NCBI GenBank assembly: GCA_023412695.1
Contig: JAEYNG010000418.1
Location: forward strand, 1 to 5,785
Direction of reading: 5' to 3'
DNA: 5,785 bases
Source of the DNA: Planctomycetota bacterium
Lineage (GTDB): Bacteria; Planctomycetota; Phycisphaerae; Phycisphaerales; UBA1924
Made by a program: the position numbers and the translations under genes. Shown here one piece after another: positions 1 to 4,612 of this stretch. The notes beneath the pieces are model-generated. The model searched no databases and had not been told where the DNA came from. It saw only the letters and a program-made list of their open reading frames with translations. The first letter of the stretch is position 1. Each line of letters begins with the position of its first letter.

Positions 1-2
1 AG

Positions 3-416
3 TCAGGCGCGTGAAAGAACCCGGATGCCGAGACGTTCCGCGGCCTTTTCGAGGTCGGAGTCGAGTGTCGCCAGCTCGAGTCCTTCCGCTCGGGCGAGGG
101 TCAGGTATGCCGCGTCGTACGCGGTGAGCTTGTTGTCCCTCGCGGCCGAGGCAACAAGGGTCAGGTCGTCTTTGAGCGAGCCGGGTCGGACGTCGATCGG
201 AACATCCTGAAGGATCGCCAAGGCTTGTGTCACGGACTCGGCGCTCATGCGATTCCGACGTTCGGCCATGATCAGGATGTTGGCTACCTCAAGGGTCCAT
301 ACGGAAGGCACGATCGCACCCTCGGCCAGCACGCGATCACGCACGCGGATCGCGTGTTCATGCTGCTCGTCCGGGATGATCCATGCGATCGTGATGGACG
401 CGTCGATCACCAGCAC
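3..416 (-). CDS. vapC: VapC-like PIN-domain ribonuclease toxin
   Basis: A 137-residue protein with the length and layout of VapC-type PIN-domain toxins, which are Mg2+-dependent endoribonucleases that cut RNA (often tRNA or rRNA) when their antitoxin is lost. The four acidic positions expected of the active site are visible: D5 in the opening MLVIDAS strand, E43 in LEVANIL, D101 in AYDAAYLTLA and D119 in TLDSDL (D121 nearby). The fold is complete and no frameshift is seen. The start is GTG at 416, preceded on the minus strand by an AAGGGG ribosome-binding site that overlaps the end of the antitoxin gene. Only 3 nt separate the two genes, so they are co-transcribed and probably coupled in translation. 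The TGA stop lies 2 nt inside the window edge. The RNA target cannot be told from sequence. Family assignment is firm; activity is inferred from the intact acidic residues. Confidence 0.92.
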   Translation of the reverse strand: MLVIDASITIAWIIPDEQHEHAIRVRDRVLAEGAIVPSVWTLEVANILIMAERRNRMSAESVTQALAILQDVPIDVRPGSLKDDLTLVASAARDNKLTAYDAAYLTLARAEGLELATLDSDLEKAAERLGIRVLSRA

Positions 417-419
417 TGA

Positions 420-674
420 TTACCCCTTTCGACCGACATCCTTGAGCTTCCACAAGGGGGGCTCGCCTCGCTGGGGCCGGCGCTGGGCAGCTTGCAACTG
501 ATCAAATCGCGCGGCAAGGTCGTTGGCCGTGTCATGGCGTGCGGGCCGCGCGGCGGGGACAAGCTTGGCGACGGGCTTGCCGTGCCTGGTCACCAGCACG
601 GTTTCGCCGTTCTCCACGCGCTCGATGAGCTTGGGGAGGTGGGTTTTGGCTTCGTAGGTGCCGACAGTGAGCAT
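420..674 (-). CDS. Phd/YefM-family antitoxin paired with the PIN toxin
   Basis: An 84-residue protein of the Phd/YefM (prevent-host-death) antitoxin family. Residues 4-40 carry the family's N-terminal DNA-binding and dimerisation domain: VGTYEAKTHLPKLIERV, then the turn NGE and the strand pair ETVLVTRHGKPVAKLVP. Residues 41-84 are charged and low in hydrophobics, as expected of the flexible tail that wraps and blocks the toxin. It plays the VapB role for the PIN toxin that follows 3 nt later. In this family the antitoxin, alone or with the toxin, represses its own promoter, and a perfect palindrome sits 16 bp upstream of the start. The ATG at 674 has a GGAG ribosome-binding site (683-686) 8 nt away. 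The symbol is left blank because Phd-type antitoxins are named inconsistently when paired with VapC. Confidence 0.92.
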   Translation of the reverse strand: MLTVGTYEAKTHLPKLIERVENGETVLVTRHGKPVAKLVPAARPARHDTANDLAARFDQLQAAQRRPQRGEPPLWKLKDVGRKG

Positions 675-689
675 GGATCAGGCTCCAGA

Positions 690-703
690 CTAGACTAGTC
701 TAG
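690..703. promoter_or_regulatory. 14-bp palindromic operator candidate of the toxin-antitoxin operon
   Basis: CTAGACTAGTCTAG is a perfect 14-bp inverted repeat and contains three CTAG tetramers at 5-bp spacing (690, 695, 700). CTAG is rare in many bacterial genomes; the only other copy I noticed in this window is at 5406. The site lies 16 bp upstream of the antitoxin ATG and directly abuts the proposed -10 box, so a bound repressor would cover the transcription start. Phd-family antitoxins are known to bind palindromes in this position. Binding is inferred. Confidence 0.6.
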
Positions 704-732
704 CTTGTAAAAAGACCAAAATCGACCAGCAA
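704..732 (-). promoter_or_regulatory. Possible sigma70-type promoter for the toxin-antitoxin operon
   Basis: Read on the minus strand, TTGCTG (732-727) and TACAAG (709-704) are separated by exactly 17 bp and match the -35 and -10 consensus at 3 and 4 of 6 positions. The spacer is unusually A+T-rich for this window. Transcription would start inside the palindrome at 690-703. The boxes are weak matches, so the support comes mainly from spacing and placement. Confidence 0.35.
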
Positions 733-770
733 CATGATCCTGCGGTCCTCGGTATGACTTTCTGCCCTTG

Positions 771-790
771 CCCGGCGGTGGAACGCCGGG
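771..790. other. Perfect 7-bp stem-loop in the intergenic region
   Basis: Arms CCCGGCG (771-777) and CGCCGGG (784-790) are exact reverse complements around the 6-nt loop GTGGAA. No T-tract follows on either strand, so it does not look like an intrinsic terminator. It could be a protein-binding inverted repeat or an RNA hairpin. In GC-rich DNA a 7-bp stem can also arise by chance. Confidence 0.45.
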
Positions 791-851
791 ATGTCTGATC
801 GTGCCAGAGGGCCGATCGGCGACCACGGGGCAACTGGATTAGGGGATGTTC

Positions 852-898
852 TGGTCGTTGGCGGTCCTTGGAGCGTGTCCAAGGCCGCTTGGCGACCA
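852..898 (+). terminator. Long imperfect stem-loop with T-rich tail; attenuator or terminator candidate
   Basis: Three stacked helices form one hairpin: TGGTCG (852-857) with CGACCA (893-898), GCGG (861-864) with CCGC (885-888), and CCTTGGA (866-872) with TCCAAGG (878-884) closed by a 5-nt loop. That gives 17 base pairs with one small internal loop and a single bulged T at 865. The plus-strand sequence after the base of the stem is ATTGTTCTTG, a broken T-tract resembling that of an intrinsic terminator. No plus-strand gene ends upstream, so a terminator here would act on the gspF leader transcript itself or on stray antisense transcription. An mRNA-stabilising structure is equally possible. 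Confidence 0.4.
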
Positions 899-915
899 TT
901 GTTCTTGCGCCGCGC

Positions 916-930
916 GCGGGCCTCGCCCGC
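916..930 (+). other. GC hairpin just upstream of the gspF start
   Basis: GCGGGC (916-921) and GCCCGC (925-930) form a perfect 6-bp stem with a CTC loop, ending 24 nt before the gspF ATG. It lies just outside the expected ribosome footprint and could modulate initiation. In sequence this rich in G+C a stem of this size may be accidental. Confidence 0.3.
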
Positions 931-954
931 CGTCACGGCCGATAGAGTTTGTCC

Positions 955-2157
955 ATGTCCGCCGTCAGCCATTCCTCATCCTTCCTTTATGTCGCTGTCC
1001 GCCCGGGCGGTGGGCGGAAGTTCGGCATCCGGCAGGCCGGGAGTGTCCCGGCCCTGGCGCAGTCCCTGCGCACCGAGAACAAGATGCTGGTGCGGAGCTG
1101 GAAGCTCCCCGGGTGGGCCGCGCCGACGACGGACCTGAGCGTGAAGGACCAGGCGACGCTCAACGAGCAGCTCGGGCAACTTCTGTCCCGGGGCGTGCCG
1201 CTGGTCGAGGCATTGGAGGTTGTCGCGGCGACGGTGCGGCCGGCGACGCGGCCCCGGGTCCAGAAGATGCGCGATCTTGTCGCGGCGGGGTCGAGCTTTG
1301 CCGACGCCTGCAGGCAGGTGGGGGGCTTCGACAATGTCACGATCGCGGTGTATCGCGGCGCCGAGCGGTCGGGCGATCTTGCCGGTGCTGCCCGCGAGTT
1401 GAACGTCACGCTCCGCCGGCGGCTGGCGATCTCGGGCAAGGCCGCGACGCTCATGGTCTACCCGGCGATCGTGCTGTCGATCTCGGTGATCGTGTCGGTG
1501 CTGATGCTGATGCTGATCGTGCCGAAGCTGAGCGAGGCGCTGCTGCAGTCGGACATCGAGCTACCGGCGTATTCGCGCGTGGTCATGGGCACGGGCGTGT
1601 GGATGCGCGACAACGTGGGACTGCTCATGATCATCGTCGCGGCCGCGGCGGGGTTGGTGCTCATCGGCCGCGGGGCGGTGATGAGGCTCGTGCAGTGGCT
1701 GATGCGCAAGCTCCCGCTGCTGCGGGATGTCGTGCTGGCGCAGGAGTCGGCGCGGTTCTTCAGCGTGATGGCGGCGATGACCCGCACGGGCGTGCCGTTC
1801 GGCGATGCACTGGCCGTCGCCAACCAGGCGGTCAACCACCCGGACATGCGGGCGCAGCTCGAACGGCTGCGGACGCGGTTGATCGGCGGCGGGCTCCTCA
1901 GGACCCTCATCGACGAGGTCTCGACGCTCCCGCTGGCGACGCGGCGGCTGCTGATCGCGGCGGAGCGCTCGGGCGACCTCGAGCACGCGTTCGCGACGCT
2001 GGCCCAGGACATGACGGACGAGGTCGATAAGAAGTCGAGCCGGGCCCTGGCCGCGCTCGAGCCCGCCCTCATCGTGGTGATGTTCCTGATTATCGGGTCG
2101 CTGCTGATGTCGATCCTGCTGCCGATGCTCACGCTCAGCGGCAACATGAAGGTGTAA
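955..2157 (+). CDS. gspF: Type II secretion inner-membrane platform protein GspF
   Basis: A 400-residue GspF/PilC-family protein, the usual length. It is the polytopic platform that couples the cytoplasmic GspE ATPase to pseudopilus assembly. Residues 9-50 match the short N-terminal GspF leader (FLYVAV, then LAQSLRTENKMLVRSW). Two T2SF repeats follow, near 60-185 and 263-390. Each carries the conserved motif AERSGDL (136-142 and 336-342) and the LLSRGVPL or MTRTGVPF loop. Three membrane segments are visible at about 166-190, 221-243 and 370-392, which is the classical topology. I prefer ATG at 955, with AGAG 7 nt upstream, over an in-frame TTG at 949 that would sit almost on top of that site. 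It is the first gene of the block. gspE, which commonly precedes gspF, is not in the window. A 119-nt spacer precedes gspG. Confidence 0.93.
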   Translation: MSAVSHSSSFLYVAVRPGGGRKFGIRQAGSVPALAQSLRTENKMLVRSWKLPGWAAPTTDLSVKDQATLNEQLGQLLSRGVPLVEALEVVAATVRPATRPRVQKMRDLVAAGSSFADACRQVGGFDNVTIAVYRGAERSGDLAGAARELNVTLRRRLAISGKAATLMVYPAIVLSISVIVSVLMLMLIVPKLSEALLQSDIELPAYSRVVMGTGVWMRDNVGLLMIIVAAAAGLVLIGRGAVMRLVQWLMRKLPLLRDVVLAQESARFFSVMAAMTRTGVPFGDALAVANQAVNHPDMRAQLERLRTRLIGGGLLRTLIDEVSTLPLATRRLLIAAERSGDLEHAFATLAQDMTDEVDKKSSRALAALEPALIVVMFLIIGSLLMSILLPMLTLSGNMKV

Positions 2158-2234
2158 GGACGTGGCCGATTGGCCGGTCGGGAAAGGAATTGCCCCGAGC
2201 AGGGGGGCGTCAGGCGCAAAGAACTCCAAGTGGT

Positions 2235-2251
2235 GCGGGGCCCGGCCCCGC
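2235..2251 (+). other. GC-rich hairpin upstream of the gspG ribosome-binding site
   Basis: GCGGGGC (2235-2241) and GCCCCGC (2245-2251) form a perfect 7-bp, all-G/C stem with a CCG loop, in the 119-nt gspF-gspG spacer. It ends 9 nt before the AAGGAAGGA ribosome-binding site at 2261-2269. No T-tract follows, so it is not a standard terminator. It could protect a processed gspG transcript from 3'-5' decay of the upstream message, or mark a processing site. A weaker 5-bp pair, GCCCC/GGGGC, lies at 2192-2208. Confidence 0.4.
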
Positions 2252-2276
2252 CCACAGTGAAAGGAAGGATCGGAAC

Positions 2277-2684
2277 ATGAAGGCCTCTCGCAAGCTCGTG
2301 CGTTCCCGGGGTTTCACGCTCCTCGAGATGATGCTCGTGGTGCTCATTATCGGGATGCTCGCCGCGGCCGTGGCGTGGAACTTCGCCGGCCAGGGCGACA
2401 AGGCCCGCATCGGCACCACCAAGAAGAACCTCGCGACGATTCAGCAGATGCTCACGGCCTACCAGCTGGAGAAGGGGTCGTACCCGGCGTCGCTGCAGGC
2501 GCTTGTGCCGGAGTTTGCCGCGAAGCTCTCGCAGGACGGCTGGAACCGCGACTTTGTCTACTACACCCCGTCCCCTGACGGCAAGCCGTATGCGCTGTTC
2601 AGCCAGGGCCCCGACGGCACGACGGGTGGGGTCGATGACATCAACGTCTGGACGATGGACCAGAACTCGGCGCCGGCGAACTGA
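2277..2684 (+). CDS. gspG: Major pseudopilin GspG
   Basis: A 135-residue type II secretion major pseudopilin, the subunit that polymerises into the periplasmic pseudopilus. It has a basic 12-residue leader ending in RSRG, cleavage expected between G12 and F13, and the type IV pilin signature FTLLEMMLVVLIIGMLAA with Glu at mature position +5 (E17). The C-terminal half shows GspG-specific features: the helix with KKNLATIQQMLTAYQLEKGSYP, then DGWNRDFVYYTP in place of the usual DPWG-x-x-Y-Y block, then SQGPDGTTGGVDDINVW, the Asp/Gly-rich loop that binds Ca2+ in characterised GspG. The ATG at 2277 has a strong AAGGAAGGA ribosome-binding site 7 nt upstream, the best in the operon, as fits the most abundant subunit. 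An in-frame TTG further upstream would bury the leader inside a 29-residue extension and is unlikely. gspI follows after 36 nt. Confidence 0.94.
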   Translation: MKASRKLVRSRGFTLLEMMLVVLIIGMLAAAVAWNFAGQGDKARIGTTKKNLATIQQMLTAYQLEKGSYPASLQALVPEFAAKLSQDGWNRDFVYYTPSPDGKPYALFSQGPDGTTGGVDDINVWTMDQNSAPAN

Positions 2685-2704
2685 CGCACGCCGACCGCCC
2701 ATTC

Positions 2705-2717
2705 CGCGCGGAGCGCG
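2705..2717 (+). promoter_or_regulatory. Ribosome-binding site of gspI inside a small hairpin
   Basis: The only ribosome-binding site for gspI is GGAG (2710-2713), 7 nt before ATG 2721. It is flanked by CGCGC (2705-2709) and GCGCG (2713-2717), which can form a 5-bp stem with GGA as the loop. If formed, it would limit initiation and make gspI translation depend on ribosomes arriving from gspG. The stem is short and could be chance in G+C-rich sequence. Confidence 0.3.
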
Positions 2718-2720
2718 CCG

Positions 2721-3353
2721 ATGATCGCCAGGAGGAGCACAGACAGGGGCCTCGCCGCGGCCGCGAATCGCCGCTCGACGCGGTGCGCGCCCGGCCTCAC
2801 GCTGCTGGAGGTCATCCTGTCGGTGGTGATCCTGACGGGCGTGGCGACGTCGATCGTCAGCGCGATCGCCTATGTCGAGGGCGCCGACGCGCGCGACCGC
2901 AGGCGTCTCGCGGCGCATGAGATCGCCAACCGTCTTGTGCTCCAGTGGCTCGACGACAACAAGGCCATGCCCGAGGCGTGGCTGCCCATCGCGTACGGCG
3001 ATCGCTACGAGTTCTTCTACGACCTCTCGATCACGCAGGTCCGGATGGAGCTCAATCAGAAGCAGGTCCGTACCGAGACGGTGCTGCAGGGGCTTGACCG
3101 CTACCGCCTCGTCGCGGTGCGCGTGTTCGACGCAGACTACTCGGACCCGCGCCGCCCCGTGCCGGGCGAGGAGCTCGCGCTGCTCTGGCGCGTGTACGAC
3201 CCGGCGTATGGACGGAACCCCGACGCCACCACGCGCTTCGGCGAGAACGAGGAGAACATCCTCGAGCTGATCAACCTCATCCTCGGGCTTGGCGGACGCG
3301 GCGACGGCGGCGACCGCAGCCCGTTCGAGCGTGAAGGGGGGAGCCTGCGTTGA
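2721..3353 (+). CDS. gspI: GspI-like minor pseudopilin
   Basis: A 210-residue pseudopilin-type protein. After a long, basic 25-residue leader it has the prepilin cleavage motif G25/L26 and LTLLEVILSVVIL with Glu at +5 (E30), then a hydrophobic helix to about residue 51. Downstream, RLAAHEIANRLVLQWLDD (62-79) resembles the GspI segment with its A-x-x-x-A-x-N-R-L pattern, and YRLVAVRVFDA (128-138) looks like the GspI terminal strand. Residues 139-210 exceed the usual GspI length of about 120-130 and end in a charged, Gly-rich tail. GspI normally pairs with GspJ and GspK at the pseudopilus tip, and the position before gspJ supports this name. GspH is the main alternative: no separate gspH exists here, but the motifs fit GspI better. 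Its stop overlaps the gspJ start. No better in-frame start exists between 2721 and the cleavage site. Confidence 0.68.
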   Translation: MIARRSTDRGLAAAANRRSTRCAPGLTLLEVILSVVILTGVATSIVSAIAYVEGADARDRRRLAAHEIANRLVLQWLDDNKAMPEAWLPIAYGDRYEFFYDLSITQVRMELNQKQVRTETVLQGLDRYRLVAVRVFDADYSDPRRPVPGEELALLWRVYDPAYGRNPDATTRFGENEENILELINLILGLGGRGDGGDRSPFEREGGSLR

Positions 3354-4612
3354 CCGCCGCGCGAGCCAGCACCCGCGCCTTCACCCTGCTCGAGGTCATG
3401 CTCGCGCTCGCGCTGGCCTCGATGGTCGCGCTCTCGGCCTATGGCCTGTTCGACGTGCTCCGCCGCAGCGAGCAGCGACAGCACGTCCGCATGAGCGAGG
3501 CCGAGGAGGTTGCCCGTACCTATCGAGCGATGGAGCGTGCGTTCCGCACGCTGGTGATGAGCAACACGGGCGCGCCCGAGGAAAGGGAGCTGCAGGAGCG
3601 CATGCGGGAGTTCGAGCGGGCGGTCGATAACGACGACCCCGATCCGCCCATCGGCGACGACGACCCCCAGCCTCGGCTCATCCTCCGGCCTGACCCGACC
3701 AGCCCGTTCATCAAGGCCGATGTCGAGGGCCGCCGCACACGCATGAAGGCCCAGGTCCTCGAGCTTGCGCTCCGTGCCCCGCCCGTCCTTGGCGCGCGGC
3801 CCGAGGCCCGCATCTTCGAGACGGACTTTTCCGCCGATGGTCGCCGCGGCGGCAGGGACGCCCGGCGCGGACTCGAGCACCACGATCCGCGCGATGACGA
3901 TGAATCCGTTGTTGAGGCTGCCGACACCGAGGACGAGGACGAAACCGTCCGCGAACTGCCGGTCATCGCCCCCGGCGTGCGCGGCGTGTTCGAGCTCATC
4001 CCCGACGGCATCGATCCGCTCGGCGCCATTGCGCACAACGAGGGGCTTGACGGCTGGCGGCCGCGGCCGACGGCCGATCGCGGCTACACACTCTGGTGGC
4101 GCGAGCTGCCACCACCGCCGCCCGAGGACGACGAAGAACCCGAGGGGGAGCGCGACGACGAGGACGAGGACCGCCCCGCACGCTCGCTCGAGGTGACCGA
4201 GGCCGACCAACTCCTGCTTCTTGCTTCCACTCGGCGCGTCCCGCTGATGACGGGTCTGAAGTGGCTCCGGTGGGAGGTCTACCGCGGCAAGCGCTTCGAC
4301 TCGCGCACCCGCGCCACGTGGCGCTCCGAGCTGCCCGCGTACATCAAGGTCGCCTTCGAGACCGTCGAGGGCCGCCGGGAGAACTGGATGTTCGAGGTTG
4401 GTTGGACCAACGGCCCCGAGCCCGGCTCGGTCGTCACCGCTCAGAACAGCGGCGCGGGCGGCCCGCCGTCTCGCGGCAACCGGCCTGTCTCGGTCCGCGG
4501 CCGCAACAACCAGAACAACAACGGCGGCTCCACGCCGACCACCGGCGGTAACGGGGGGGGCAGTGGTGGTGGTGGCGCGCCGACCGGCAACAGCGGGGGG
4601 GGTGCAAAGTGA
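3350..4612 (+). CDS. gspJ: Enlarged GspJ-like minor pseudopilin
   Basis: A 420-residue protein, about twice the usual GspJ length (near 200). Residues 11-34 are a prepilin segment, FTLLEVMLALALASMVALSA, with Glu at +5 (E15). The -1 residue is Ala (A10), not the usual Gly. Conserved GspJ-like elements are the helix running to about residue 70 and a C-terminal block at 299-352 with LMTGLKWLRWEVY, a Trp (W324) and SELPAYIKVAFET, matching the family's W-x-x-x-LP-x-x-(V/I) strand region. Between them lie three acidic patches (93-105, 182-202, 259-274, the last after five prolines), and residues 365-420 form a Gly/Asn/Ser/Pro-rich tail. The TTG start overlaps the gspI stop (TTGA) and has GGGGGGAG 6 nt upstream. 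The stop overlaps the gspK start (GTGA). The insertions probably form disordered, surface-exposed loops in the periplasm. The GspJ name rests on context plus both ends of the protein. Confidence 0.8.
   Translation: MTAARASTRAFTLLEVMLALALASMVALSAYGLFDVLRRSEQRQHVRMSEAEEVARTYRAMERAFRTLVMSNTGAPEERELQERMREFERAVDNDDPDPPIGDDDPQPRLILRPDPTSPFIKADVEGRRTRMKAQVLELALRAPPVLGARPEARIFETDFSADGRRGGRDARRGLEHHDPRDDDESVVEAADTEDEDETVRELPVIAPGVRGVFELIPDGIDPLGAIAHNEGLDGWRPRPTADRGYTLWWRELPPPPPEDDEEPEGERDDEDEDRPARSLEVTEADQLLLLASTRRVPLMTGLKWLRWEVYRGKRFDSRTRATWRSELPAYIKVAFETVEGRRENWMFEVGWTNGPEPGSVVTAQNSGAGGPPSRGNRPVSVRGRNNQNNNGGSTPTTGGNGGGSGGGGAPTGNSGGGAK
4553..4609 (+). repeat. Two 8-G homopolymer tracts at the gspJ/gspK junction
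   Basis: Runs of eight G lie at 4553-4560 and 4595-4602, both coding Gly in the gspJ tail. The second ends 6 nt before the gspK GTG and may also serve as its ribosome-binding site. Gaining one G in either run, or a -1 ribosomal slip there (G GGG GGT fits a slippery heptamer), brings the frame into gspK with no intervening stop and yields a GspJ-GspK fusion. A second shift-prone site, A AAG before TGA, directly follows. Slippage is not demonstrated. Confidence 0.5.

Larger units (their letters stand above)
723..898. repeat. Four copies of CGACCA between the divergent genes
   Basis: The hexamer CGACCA occurs at 723-728, 820-825 and 893-898 on the plus strand, and as TGGTCG at 852-857. The second and third plus-strand copies extend to the 8-bp direct repeat GGCGACCA (818-825 and 891-898). 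The inverted copy can pair with either flanking copy. Four copies in about 180 bp is more than expected by chance. The role, whether regulator binding or RNA pairing, is unknown. Confidence 0.4.
675..954. other. Divergent intergenic region, no credible gene
   Basis: This stretch lies between the divergent antitoxin and gspF starts. Short open frames cross it on both strands, but none has a ribosome-binding site together with recognisable protein sequence, and most run into gspF in another frame. It instead holds the antitoxin promoter and operator, a 7-bp stem-loop (771-790), the 10-bp palindrome GCCGATCGGC (811-820), a long hairpin (852-898) and a GC hairpin (916-930). I could not identify a convincing plus-strand promoter for gspF. 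The gspF transcript probably starts within this region and carries a structured leader, but that is inference. Confidence 0.6.

Noticed and set aside
949..954. TTG at 949 as the gspF start
   Set aside because: The AGAG site at 944-947 would be 1 nt from it, whereas ATG 955 has the proper 7-nt spacing. The two extra residues carry no family similarity.
700..972. Small minus-strand open frames upstream of the antitoxin
   Set aside because: No ribosome-binding site or recognisable sequence, and they overlap the antitoxin promoter and the gspF start.
846..2030. 394-codon plus-strand open frame overlapping gspF in another frame
   Set aside because: It is Gly/Arg/Ala-rich with no hydrophobic segments or motifs, while the overlapping GspF frame has textbook family features.
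2190..2276. Upstream TTG extension of gspG
   Set aside because: It would place 29 non-leader residues before a prepilin leader that already starts properly at ATG 2277 with a strong ribosome-binding site.
1458..2918. 486-codon minus-strand open frame across gspF, gspG and gspI
   Set aside because: It is antisense to three clearly recognised genes. Its translation is Arg/Ala/Ser-rich low-complexity sequence with no motif, as expected from stop-poor opposite frames in G+C-rich DNA.
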